From NCBI GenBank assembly GCA_031274555.1, contig JAISPZ010000137.1, positions 1 through 61,875 on the forward strand: a stretch of DNA of 61,875 nt, in the 5' to 3' direction. The notes below the pieces were generated by a model. That model saw only the letters and a list, made by a program, of their open reading frames with translations. It did not search any database and was not told where the DNA came from. Below, one piece after another: positions 7,184 to 16,582 of this stretch (the first letter of the stretch is position 1; each line of letters begins with the position of its first letter). The position numbers and the translations under genes are program-made. The DNA comes from Bacteroidales bacterium (GTDB lineage: Bacteria > Bacteroidota > Bacteroidia > Bacteroidales > P3).

Positions 7184-8650
7184 TCAGTATCCAAAATTCT
7201 GTGTTATTATAATATCATTGTTTGCGTCAATCTCACGTCCGGGTATTGGCAGAAGTTCCTGCCATGATTGAATTATCATACCTGCGACAGGACGGCGTTC
7301 GGTAGAATATTTAGAATAATGCTCAATCCAGTCTGTTTCAAAAATTTCCTTTTCAACAACCTCTTTTAGTCGCCCTGTGCGTACCAAATCAAAGAAACGG
7401 TGATTTTCAAAAGCAAGCTCAAACCGTCTTTCGTTTTCAATTAAAAGACGTGCTTCCATTTGCGATGAGCTTGCAAGTAGAGGCAGTCCCGCTCTTGTTC
7501 TAAGAGGGTCTAAGTATGAAAGTCCCCCAGGATTGCCAAGCTCATTTTCACATTCGGCAAGCATAAGCAGAATATCGGCAAAACGCAAGACAGGAAAGTC
7601 AAGTTCGGAATCGTTAAGAGAAGTGACAGGGATAACAAGTTTTTTGGGATAAAGATATTCAACCGAGGCAGTATTTAGCCAGACACCTATTGTCGCTGTT
7701 TTTCTAAGGTCGTCATCGGAATACGAAAGATAAAGGTCTAACGTGGGAGAGTTAAGCCCCGCGCCGTCCCCATATCCGACAACAGCACCTTTACTGTTTA
7801 AGGGGGCAAAACTGTTGCTGAAAGAACATCCAAGCCCATAGCCACCTGCCTTGTGGCGAATTGCAAAAATAATTTCGCTGTTCATTTCGTTTGAGGTAGA
7901 AAAAACATCTGCAAAGTTAGCCAAAGTTGTATGTCCGCTATTTAGAACAATATCCGTAAGGATTTCTCTTGCCTCCTGATGATTGCCAAGCGTTAGATAT
8001 ACCTTTGCAAGAAGCCCCTTTGCAGCCCACGATGTTGCACGTCCCTTTTGGTCGGCGGAATATGAGGTGGGAAGTGTGTCCGCTGCAAAAGTTAAATCGG
8101 ATATTATAAAATCGTATATTTCCTCAACAGATATTCGGTTCATTTTTTTTGCTTCCTGTGGGGAAATAGTATGGTCGCACAGAAAAACAGGTCCAAAAAG
8201 ACGTACAAGATTAAAATAATGATAAGCCCTTATAAATCGCGCTTCGGCTTCGTATTGATTTTTATTTTCCTCTGTTTTGGCAACGTCAAGATGTTCCAGG
8301 ACCTTATTGCATGAGGCAATATTTTGATATGTAGCGTACCAATAATCGTAAAATGCTTCATAGTACGCAGATGGACGAAACATATCAATATCATCCAAAT
8401 CAAGGTTGGAGCGTGTTGATGAGCCTGTTTCCCTCTGCCATGAATTGTCGGAGCGCAATTCGGTGAGCATCCACTCGTTTGAAACTGCTTTGATAAGACC
8501 GCTATAACAGCCGATAACGCCGGTAAAAAGCTGTTCATCCGAAGTGTAGTAACTCGACTCTGTAACGTCCGATTCAGGAATTACTTCAAGCATTTTGTTA
8601 CAGGATGTTGCAACAAAAGCGGCGACTAAAATATAAACTATGTTCTTCAT
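7184..8650 (-). CDS. susD: SusD/RagB-family nutrient-binding lipoprotein
   Basis: About 488 residues. Signal peptide with lipobox VAAFVATSCNK (Cys near residue 17). Typical SusD features: N-terminal VIPESDVTESSYYTSDEQ, helical repeats with YHYFNLVRLFG near residue 140, and the C-terminal ENERRFELAFENHRFFDLVRTGRLKEV region, ending in LLPIPGREIDANNDIITQNFGY-type sequence. It forms the lid of the SusC channel at the outer surface and hands oligosaccharide to it. The gene follows susC by 12 bases and precedes the IPT/TIG lipoprotein, all on the minus strand. Confidence 0.97.
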   Translation of the reverse strand: MKNIVYILVAAFVATSCNKMLEVIPESDVTESSYYTSDEQLFTGVIGCYSGLIKAVSNEWMLTELRSDNSWQRETGSSTRSNLDLDDIDMFRPSAYYEAFYDYWYATYQNIASCNKVLEHLDVAKTEENKNQYEAEARFIRAYHYFNLVRLFGPVFLCDHTISPQEAKKMNRISVEEIYDFIISDLTFAADTLPTSYSADQKGRATSWAAKGLLAKVYLTLGNHQEAREILTDIVLNSGHTTLANFADVFSTSNEMNSEIIFAIRHKAGGYGLGCSFSNSFAPLNSKGAVVGYGDGAGLNSPTLDLYLSYSDDDLRKTATIGVWLNTASVEYLYPKKLVIPVTSLNDSELDFPVLRFADILLMLAECENELGNPGGLSYLDPLRTRAGLPLLASSSQMEARLLIENERRFELAFENHRFFDLVRTGRLKEVVEKEIFETDWIEHYSKYSTERRPVAGMIIQSWQELLPIPGREIDANNDIIITQNFGY

Positions 8651-8662
8651 ATTCTTAAATAA

Positions 8663-11600
8663 CTAAAATGTTAAACTGATACCAACGGCGTATGACGACT
8701 GAATAGCAAAAGAGCCATTTTGAAGTCCATCCATAAGAGGATTGTCGTTCGATTTTCTTGCTTCGGGGTTAATACCTCTATATTTCTGGACATCCTTGTT
8801 GCCAATATTCCATACGTAGAGAGGATTTTCGGCTGTCAAATATATTCTAAATCCTTTTACAGGAATTTTTTTCAGATATTTTGACGGCAGAGTGTAGCCA
8901 ACAGTTATATTGCGGATAGAAAGGAAAGAACCATTTTCAATAACATAGTCGGTCGATCCTTTTTGGAAACCGTTATATTCAAAAGGAGTATATCCATCAC
9001 CAGGGTTATTTGGAGAAACCCATCTGTCGGGCGTATTCCATGTAGCAGATGTGCGTACATTCTCATTGTATCTGCCATCGTCATTATATATCTCAACGCC
9101 CTGAACTCCTTGCAGCATAATGGAAATATCAACACCAAAGAAGCTGAAAGAATTAGTTATCGACCATATAAAATCGGGGTATGGGTCACCAATGGTTGTT
9201 CTGTCCAATTCGTTAATTATTCCGTCTTCGTGTACATCGACAATTTTTAATCCTCCGGGAATAAAATAGTTGCTAAGTGTCGAGGTCAATCCGTTTGCTC
9301 TTGCTTCGTTTATTTCTGCCATTGAAATCCACACGCCGTCCGTCTTGTAGCCATAGTACTGAATTGGCTTCTCTCCAATAAGAGAGATATACTCATCAAA
9401 ATTTTCGCCCTGATTTATAAGCTGCGTTTCGCCACCAAGACCGAGCAGGCGAGGAGAGTTATGCGATATGTTAAAAGATGTCTTCCATTTAAAATTTTTC
9501 ATATCAACATTAACTGTGCTTAATTCAAATTCAAGTCCTTTATTTCTTACTGTACCTATATTGTTCCAAAAGAGATTATGCCCTGTAAATGCCATAGACG
9601 TTTGTTTCAGTAAAAGTCCGTCTGTGATAGCGTAGTAGAAGTCGCCTGTAAGTCCTATACGTCCTCCAAAAACACTAAAATCAAACCCTGCGTTCCACTC
9701 GCTTGTCTGTTCCCAACCAATCCATGCATTGCCGAGAGCGTCATCTGTGGGTGACATACCAGGGACAACATCGCCATCGCCAAGTTCGTAGTTCGCCGAT
9801 GAAATTATATCTTCATAAGCGAGTGCCGCAATGTCATCATTGCCTGTAAGTCCCCAGCTTACGCGCAGTTTTAACTGGTCGAGCCATGCCTTTTGGGATG
9901 CTATAAAGTCTTCTTCCGACAATCGCCAGCCAACAGAAACAGAAGGAAACCATCCCCATTTGTTTTCTGGTCCGAAGCGTGAGCTGCCGTCTGCACGAAT
10001 ACTCGCCGAAAACAAGTATTTGTCCCTGTATGCATAGTTTGCACGTGCAAGGTATGAGGCAAGGGTACGTGCGGGATCAATCACTGTCCATGTTTGGTCG
10101 GGCAAAATTTCAGTCGCCTGATTTAATGATTGTATATTTTCGGTTGGAAAATTCTGTCCAACTATTTGTGAACGCTTGTAGTTTATCGTCTGATATGTTA
10201 TGCCTGCAACGGCAGAGATGTTGTGATGTTTTTTTATTATGGTATTATAATGCAGCAAATTCTCTGTTAAAAAATTTACAGTCAGTCCTGTTCTTTCGGT
10301 TGCCTGGTTCATTTCGGGTATTTTAGTCAGGTCTGTTCTTTTAAATTCCGAGTAGTTCAGGTAGCTAACGTAAACGCTGTTTGTAGAACGGAACGTAAGC
10401 CCTTTATAAATATTTACATCAACGTATGCAGACGATTGCAAGCGATAGTCATCTTGAAGTCTTTTGCCGTTATTGTTAATCCATGCAGGCTGTGTATTTT
10501 TTGTTGTACTTATAGTGCCTATATCAGACCAATATTCCCCATCGACTGTTGTGCCTGTAAAGAGAAGTCCTGCAAAATCCTGAGCTTGGGTGTAGTCGCC
10601 GACATTAACAAATATGCCCTGTTGAGCAAGAAAATCGACCGTTTCTTGCGTGTGATACACAGGAAAGCATGACCACCATCTTGTGTAGTCGGTCTGCTGA
10701 CGGAAAGGGCGTTCTCTTTTGCTGTATGACGGATTAAGATTAACACCAACCTTTACATACTTTGAAAGAGTTGCATCTATTTTTGCACGGAAACTTATTT
10801 TGTCATATTGACTGTGCACCATAATCCCCTCGTCGCTGCTGTAATTTCCCGATATGTAATATTTAACGTCTTTTGTGCCACCGCTTACAGAGAGTTGGTA
10901 ACTGCCGTTATATGCAAAGTCCCTCATCGAAAGTTCTTCCCAATTTGTTGCAAAACCCACAATTTGATTTTCTAAAATATAGGCGGCATTCATATTTTTT
11001 TGATTGGTGATTTGCACCTGTTCGGGGCTTGTGTAGCCGTTTTCCTCTAAATATTGAGGATCGTTTCGGCGCAGGTCGCGTTCGCGGTAAAGTTGATTTA
11101 CATATTCGGTATATGTATATCTTTCATTTAGTTTATAGGGACGGCGGTAGCCCTGTGTTGTGGTAAATGTGTATTTTGGCTTGGCAACTTGACCGCCTTT
11201 TGTTGTCACGAGAATTACTCCGTTTGCTCCTCGTGAGCCGTAGATAGCTGTAGAGGCAGCGTCTTTAAGAATTTCTACCGACTCAACGTCCGAAGCCTCA
11301 ACAAAATTAAGTCCGTCTTGAATGGGAACGCCATCAACAACGACAAGCGGTTCGCTGCTTGCCGTTATAGAGCCGACTCCGCGTATGCGTATAGACGGCG
11401 TAACGCCCGCTTCGGATGTGATGTTGCTTATGTTAAGACCTGCAACTTTTCCAATAAGTGCTTGCCCAAGCATTGACACCGGCAATTCCTTTATTTCGTT
11501 GTCGTTGATTTTTGAAATCGACCCTGTAAGGTGCGATTTTCGCTGTGTTCCGTAGCCGATAACAACAACCTCGTCGAGATTTTGTGCGTCCTCTTTCATT

Positions 11601-11893
11601 GTTATCGTGTAGGAGGAACTGCCTGTTATGTCTATCACCGATGTTTTAAAACCGAGAAACGACACCTCTAACTGTTTGGCATCGGCAGGCACTTCAATAC
11701 TAAAATTGCCGTTTACATCTGTGGCACTGTTTGTGGACGTTCCTTTTACGAGGACGTTGGCAAAGGGAATACCCATATTGTCATTTGCCGATACAACGCG
11801 CCCTGTGAGTGTGCGGTTTTGTGTTTGTGCATGTAGCGGTAAAGAAACAATAACAAGTGCGAAAAAAAACGCAGGCAAGCAAAAATGTTTCAT
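8663..11893 (-). CDS. susC: SusC/RagA-family TonB-dependent outer-membrane transporter
   Basis: About 1076 residues, normal for the family. Signal peptide ending LPLHAQ; carboxypeptidase-like regulatory domain (TLTGRVVSANDNMGIPFANV) in residues 25-110; TonB-box region NLDEVVVIGYGTQ; plug domain with SIRIRGVGSI and EILKDAASTAIYGSRGANGV; then a long beta-barrel. Imports oligosaccharides released at the surface, predicted here to be oligoalginates or related oligouronates. First gene of the minus-strand susC-susD-lipoprotein operon, divergent from the lyase operon. A promoter matching TTG-N19-TAnnTTTG lies upstream. Confidence 0.97.
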   Translation of the reverse strand: MKHFCLPAFFFALVIVSLPLHAQTQNRTLTGRVVSANDNMGIPFANVLVKGTSTNSATDVNGNFSIEVPADAKQLEVSFLGFKTSVIDITGSSSYTITMKEDAQNLDEVVVIGYGTQRKSHLTGSISKINDNEIKELPVSMLGQALIGKVAGLNISNITSEAGVTPSIRIRGVGSITASSEPLVVVDGVPIQDGLNFVEASDVESVEILKDAASTAIYGSRGANGVILVTTKGGQVAKPKYTFTTTQGYRRPYKLNERYTYTEYVNQLYRERDLRRNDPQYLEENGYTSPEQVQITNQKNMNAAYILENQIVGFATNWEELSMRDFAYNGSYQLSVSGGTKDVKYYISGNYSSDEGIMVHSQYDKISFRAKIDATLSKYVKVGVNLNPSYSKRERPFRQQTDYTRWWSCFPVYHTQETVDFLAQQGIFVNVGDYTQAQDFAGLLFTGTTVDGEYWSDIGTISTTKNTQPAWINNNGKRLQDDYRLQSSAYVDVNIYKGLTFRSTNSVYVSYLNYSEFKRTDLTKIPEMNQATERTGLTVNFLTENLLHYNTIIKKHHNISAVAGITYQTINYKRSQIVGQNFPTENIQSLNQATEILPDQTWTVIDPARTLASYLARANYAYRDKYLFSASIRADGSSRFGPENKWGWFPSVSVGWRLSEEDFIASQKAWLDQLKLRVSWGLTGNDDIAALAYEDIISSANYELGDGDVVPGMSPTDDALGNAWIGWEQTSEWNAGFDFSVFGGRIGLTGDFYYAITDGLLLKQTSMAFTGHNLFWNNIGTVRNKGLEFELSTVNVDMKNFKWKTSFNISHNSPRLLGLGGETQLINQGENFDEYISLIGEKPIQYYGYKTDGVWISMAEINEARANGLTSTLSNYFIPGGLKIVDVHEDGIINELDRTTIGDPYPDFIWSITNSFSFFGVDISIMLQGVQGVEIYNDDGRYNENVRTSATWNTPDRWVSPNNPGDGYTPFEYNGFQKGSTDYVIENGSFLSIRNITVGYTLPSKYLKKIPVKGFRIYLTAENPLYVWNIGNKDVQKYRGINPEARKSNDNPLMDGLQNGSFAIQSSYAVGISLTF

Positions 11894-11942
11894 TTATTTT
11901 ATCTTTAAATTAAATATAAATTGGTTTACTAATTGAACAGTG

Positions 11943-11972
11943 CAAATTTAGTAATTTTTTTCATACATACAA
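11943..11972 (-). promoter_or_regulatory. Promoter of the susCD operon
   Basis: On the minus strand, TTG (11970-11972), a 19-base spacer and TAAATTTG (11943-11950), matching the Bacteroidota -33/-7 consensus. The predicted leader to the susC ATG is about 45 bases. It lies in the 219-bp AT-rich divergent region shared with the plus-strand operon. No equally good element is visible for the plus strand. Confidence 0.65.
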
Positions 11973-12112
11973 GTACCTGTAAATATTTATTGAAAATCAA
12001 TTATATATAAATATGTATATAAAAAATTGGTTGCCTAATGTTGCAGTTGTTAAAAAAAAGTTATACATTTACAAATCCGATTTGAAAGATAATAATACTT
12101 AAATATAATATT

Positions 12113-15100
12113 ATGAAACATTTAACTACATTAGCTCTTTTTGCAATGTTTTCGGGAGCGATATTTTCGCAGGGAACTTTGCCTTTAAATTACAATGCGG
12201 CTGTTGATGGCAGCACTTATCCCACAGGAATGACAACAGATGGAACTTTCAACCAAGGATTAGCACTTGGAGTAAGCAAGCAAGCAACTTTCTTTTTTGA
12301 AGCAACACCGTACGACAAACTTGCCGAGTTTCGATTTAGGTGGGGCGGTGAAACAGCACAGTATTGCGCAATAATACAGGAGTCGGAAAATGGCTCTTTA
12401 TGGGAAACAATTGACTCTGTCGGAACACTCGGAATTTGCACAAAGTCATATAATGCGTTTGCTTCTGGAAGGTTGTGCTATGTTGCCGTGCCCGTCAAAA
12501 AGGAGTCAAAATATGTTAAAGTCACGCATCTTACGAGTGGTACGAACTTTTACCTATTTGCGGCTTCCATTCGCAAGGATTATCGTGAATTAAGTTTTGA
12601 TGCCGATTTTTCAGGGATAGCGTCAATTTCAAATAGCAATCCAATTGCAAGGACGGGCGGAACAATGTCTGTTACGAGCGGATTTAGTAGCTATAACCAT
12701 ACAACGAAGCCTGATTCTGTTTCCATGCATGGGTATAATTATTACAGATTTGGCACGGATGCCGCTGTTGATATGAGTACAAACTCCATAGTTGTTGAAT
12801 TGACAGATCCTGTTCCTGCTGACGGCGGGCAGGCGGAATTTTGGATTACAACTGCCGGCAGTAACGCAGCAACTTTGAGTGTCTATAACTTGACAAGTGG
12901 TAGTGCCGTACTGGTATATCGCAATGACAGTTTGGCTACGGACAAGACACATGGAACAAAAGTTAAAGTGGATCTACCTGCGGGACTAACAAAATTTGCC
13001 GTTAGCAGAGGGTATGGGGCAGATGGTGGACTGACAACCAAAAGAACATGGTATCTCTTTGGCATAAAAACATATATAACAGCAGCGACATCCGTATCAA
13101 CAAAACTTTCCGACCTGATGGTTGGCGGAGTAACGATAGACAACTTTAATAAGAATATAACCGACTATGTTATTTACACGAGAAATGACACGGAAGAAGA
13201 AGCCCCCGAAGTTGTAAGCTACACTACGGAAGCAACATCAGGAGTTACAGTATTGGCTGTACCGAGTGGTGTAGCAGTAGCAGAATATATTAACGATACT
13301 GCAACAGTAACCATAACTGTAACCGACAATTCCGATTCGGAAAATAAAACAGTATATACAGTTAGATTTATAAAAGACAAAATCGCACCTGTTGTAACGT
13401 CAATTTCGCCGTCAGAGGGTGCATCTGTAAACCGAACAGGGACAATCACACTCAATTTTAGCGAGAAAATTTTATTAAATGCTTTCTGCCCTGATGCAGT
13501 TCTGCTCAACGGCTTAACTCCTGCAAATACAGGAGTGCTTTCTGGTGACGGACTCTCGTGGTCGCTTGCCTTTACAATGTCAGATTGGAACGGAACGGAT
13601 GCACTGCAATTCACACTTCCTGCGGGTTATTTTACCGATGGGCAAAATAATTTCACCGCAGCACAGGTGAGAAATCTTGTATTTGACCAAACAGCACCGT
13701 CTTTTGTATCGTTTACGCCCATGCCGGGTAGCAGCAATGCAACGCCAACAGGAACAGTAAAAGTAGTGTTTGACGAAAATATAAAAATGGATACTTTAGT
13801 TGCTGACGCCGTAAAAATCATTAAGAATGGTGTAGAAACAAATGCAGTTTTCAGAACTGACTACACATATTCGGGAAAAACAATTACTGCAAATTATAGT
13901 GGTAATTTTGGTGATGTTTATAGCGTACTTTTAAAAGATAATGTCCTTTCTGATATGTCTGGCAATTATCACAGAAGCAACTCTTATGACACATTACACT
14001 TTACGATAGATAAGCCATTGGGTGTATTTCCATACGAACTTAACACCAATTACAAAACGCTTAATGATGTCCCGGGTTGGATCACAATGAACAACGGCAA
14101 ACAGTTTCGACCAGATTGGCAGCAGAGTGGTGACTGCGCAGGTGTTGATACAGGTGCGTATCGTTTTGAAGCAAATGACACTATTGAAATGTATTTTGAA
14201 AAACTCGGCACACTTCAACTAAAAGTGACAGCTAACGGAAACCGTATTATAGCAATATCCGACAATTACACAGGAGAAACGTACATAAGATGGTATGATG
14301 CGACTTGCAACGGTAATTTTACAAGAGAAATCAATAGTGAGGGTCCGGTAAAGGTTAAAGTATGGGGCTTTTTGGGTAATGCTGGAGACTATGGTCGCCC
14401 AAATGCAAGTAATGTTACAACAGCGAGCGGAACACTCTACTACGTAAGCGCAACTCACCCAATCCAAAATAAAAAGCCAGAAATAAAAAGTGTTGAAACG
14501 AACAATACAGACAGTGTAACCATATCGTGGAAACCAATTGCAGGGTGGGAACAAAACCCGACAGGCAGCAATGGATATTATGTTTATTACGACAATGTGA
14601 AAAATGGTTCTGCCAATATGAAATTTGTTCAGGACACTGTTTTAGGAATAGGTGGACTTAACGAAAAAACAAAATATTACTTTACGGTTATTGCAGCTAT
14701 TGAGGGCAGCGAAGTTGCTGGCGAAGCAGGAACAAAATTATATTCCTTGCAGTCTGACGTTGATAGTGCCACAACTTATGGCGCACCCGAAGTGATTGCA
14801 ACGAATCCTGACGCAGGAAACGCAGCAGTAGTTATCCCTCTTGGCGGCGGTCAGATAGAACTCACTTTTGATCAGGCGATAGACACTGTGACAGGATATT
14901 CTGTAACAATGAAAAAAGTGTCAGATGTTGCAGCAGAAAATATGAAAGTATCATATTTAAGTTCAGCTCCAACTGTAATCACTCTTTCTTATGTAAACGC
15001 GCTCACACCCGACAGCATTTACACAATAAACATTGGTGATGGATTTGTAAAATCAGTTGCGGCAGGTGTTCCAAACAGAGCCGTACAATTCTCTTACAGG

Positions 15101-16582
15101 GCAGAAAATCCTGTAGCCCCACCTGTTATTGTTTCCGTGAAATATGGGCAGGACAAAGACCTTGACGGTGCGGAAGATATTCCGTTTACCGAAAACCTTG
15201 TAGCTACAGTAAATTTCACAAAGAAAGTTATTTATCAGAACGACGGATTGCAGGTTGAAAGCAGAATTAATTCTGTTTACGCAGGCAGTGACAGCACTGC
15301 ATGGTGCATAGAAATCGGCGATTTGGAACAGGAAACAATTTACAATCTTGTCATTTCCGATAATGCATTTGTGGACGAAGCAGGGCTAAAACTTGAGCAG
15401 GAAAGCAACTACACGGTCACATTTACAACTGTACCGAATTATGTAGAGGATATTGTTTTCTACACGGATTTTTCAACTGTTGCAGAGCATACTCCAGTGT
15501 TAGCAAAGTTAGCCGACAGTATTGTTGAATATAAATCGACACTCTACACAACCGACAGAATTACGTACGAGATTACAAATACCGACACTGTTAAACTTGA
15601 CGATTTTGTAATTTCAACAACAAATACATCGACTCGCAAGATAGAACTTTACGGTTATAACAGCAATAGTGCGCATGGACAGCAATACGGTTTGTCGTGG
15701 GGCAGACTTGCGTTATCGAACGCACCTCTAACATTGAGTTTGCCCGAAGTTACAGGTCCTGCAAAACTTATGTGGTCTATAGCGGGAAATACAGGACTTC
15801 GTCTTACATCATTAAGAGATGGTGAAACCGAGTTGCAGGTCGATTCCGTTAATAGCGACGGCTCAATACCTAATGCAAAACTTTGCCATTATGAATATTT
15901 GGGAAGCGAGTCAAAAGTATTTAACCTTTTCACAAAATCGCAGCCATCTCAAATTCACGACTACGAAGTAATAAAAAGTGTGAAGCAAAACAGTGTGTCG
16001 CCACTGTACTCACATTGGTTTAATCCAACGAAAGAAACAGCACTTGACACAACAGGATATATTGATGTTCGCTTCAACAAGAGAATAGAACTTGCAGACG
16101 TTACGCTTATCACTCTTTCGGGTGTTGCGGCAATCAGTGTAGATAGTGTTAAAGCGATAGGCAATGCACTAAGAATTTATTATGCTGCCGCAGGAAGCTG
16201 GACCGACACTGTGTTTGAAGTAAATGTTGCCGTTGGTGCTGTAAGGCAGGAAACAACAGGGCAGGAACTCTCTCTTGCCGCAAACTATACGTTTGACGTA
16301 AGGTCGCTTGCCAATCAAGGAATAACAGTTTCTACTGACCCTGTTAAAATTGATGTTGATGTGATAACAATATATCCAAATCCTGTAAGGGATAATCTTT
16401 ATATTCGTTGCAACAGCATGAAAAGTGTAGAGGTGCTTGACCTTACAGGCAAGAGCGTAGCACTCAAAAAAGGTGGCGCGGACGAATATGTGATAAATAT
16501 GCAGGGGCAGAAAAGCGGTATCTATTTTGTAAGGATAGAAACGGCAAACGGTATTGTTAGAACTTGCAAAATTGTGAGATAA
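12113..16582 (+). CDS. Giant secreted Ig-like/FnIII multidomain protein with T9SS sorting domain
   Basis: About 1489 residues. Signal peptide (MKHLTTLALFAMFSGAIFSQ). The N-terminal region (about 20-320) has two related beta-rich modules (KYVKVTHLTSGTNFYLFAA; TWYLFGIKTYITAA). Bacterial Ig-like (Big_5/SbsA-type) repeats follow: APVVTSISPSEGASVNRTG near 425, APSFVSFTPMPGSSNATPTG near 525, and APEVIATNPDAGNAAV near 890. A fibronectin III domain (KPEIKSVETNNTDSVTISW) sits near 790. The C-terminus is a T9SS type A sorting domain (ITIYPNPVRDNLYI ... SGIYFVRIETANG). No catalytic motif recognised, so a surface-anchored polysaccharide-binding or scaffolding role is inferred. It opens the plus-strand operon, and its TAA overlaps the next ATG (TAATG). 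Confidence 0.85.
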   Translation: MKHLTTLALFAMFSGAIFSQGTLPLNYNAAVDGSTYPTGMTTDGTFNQGLALGVSKQATFFFEATPYDKLAEFRFRWGGETAQYCAIIQESENGSLWETIDSVGTLGICTKSYNAFASGRLCYVAVPVKKESKYVKVTHLTSGTNFYLFAASIRKDYRELSFDADFSGIASISNSNPIARTGGTMSVTSGFSSYNHTTKPDSVSMHGYNYYRFGTDAAVDMSTNSIVVELTDPVPADGGQAEFWITTAGSNAATLSVYNLTSGSAVLVYRNDSLATDKTHGTKVKVDLPAGLTKFAVSRGYGADGGLTTKRTWYLFGIKTYITAATSVSTKLSDLMVGGVTIDNFNKNITDYVIYTRNDTEEEAPEVVSYTTEATSGVTVLAVPSGVAVAEYINDTATVTITVTDNSDSENKTVYTVRFIKDKIAPVVTSISPSEGASVNRTGTITLNFSEKILLNAFCPDAVLLNGLTPANTGVLSGDGLSWSLAFTMSDWNGTDALQFTLPAGYFTDGQNNFTAAQVRNLVFDQTAPSFVSFTPMPGSSNATPTGTVKVVFDENIKMDTLVADAVKIIKNGVETNAVFRTDYTYSGKTITANYSGNFGDVYSVLLKDNVLSDMSGNYHRSNSYDTLHFTIDKPLGVFPYELNTNYKTLNDVPGWITMNNGKQFRPDWQQSGDCAGVDTGAYRFEANDTIEMYFEKLGTLQLKVTANGNRIIAISDNYTGETYIRWYDATCNGNFTREINSEGPVKVKVWGFLGNAGDYGRPNASNVTTASGTLYYVSATHPIQNKKPEIKSVETNNTDSVTISWKPIAGWEQNPTGSNGYYVYYDNVKNGSANMKFVQDTVLGIGGLNEKTKYYFTVIAAIEGSEVAGEAGTKLYSLQSDVDSATTYGAPEVIATNPDAGNAAVVIPLGGGQIELTFDQAIDTVTGYSVTMKKVSDVAAENMKVSYLSSAPTVITLSYVNALTPDSIYTINIGDGFVKSVAAGVPNRAVQFSYRAENPVAPPVIVSVKYGQDKDLDGAEDIPFTENLVATVNFTKKVIYQNDGLQVESRINSVYAGSDSTAWCIEIGDLEQETIYNLVISDNAFVDEAGLKLEQESNYTVTFTTVPNYVEDIVFYTDFSTVAEHTPVLAKLADSIVEYKSTLYTTDRITYEITNTDTVKLDDFVISTTNTSTRKIELYGYNSNSAHGQQYGLSWGRLALSNAPLTLSLPEVTGPAKLMWSIAGNTGLRLTSLRDGETELQVDSVNSDGSIPNAKLCHYEYLGSESKVFNLFTKSQPSQIHDYEVIKSVKQNSVSPLYSHWFNPTKETALDTTGYIDVRFNKRIELADVTLITLSGVAAISVDSVKAIGNALRIYYAAAGSWTDTVFEVNVAVGAVRQETTGQELSLAANYTFDVRSLANQGITVSTDPVKIDVDVITIYPNPVRDNLYIRCNSMKSVEVLDLTGKSVALKKGGADEYVINMQGQKSGIYFVRIETANGIVRTCKIVR

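Noticed and set aside
13219-14554. Long minus-strand ORFs opposite the giant secreted protein
   Set aside because: Antisense shadows of a gene with strong domain evidence. No motifs, no promoter.
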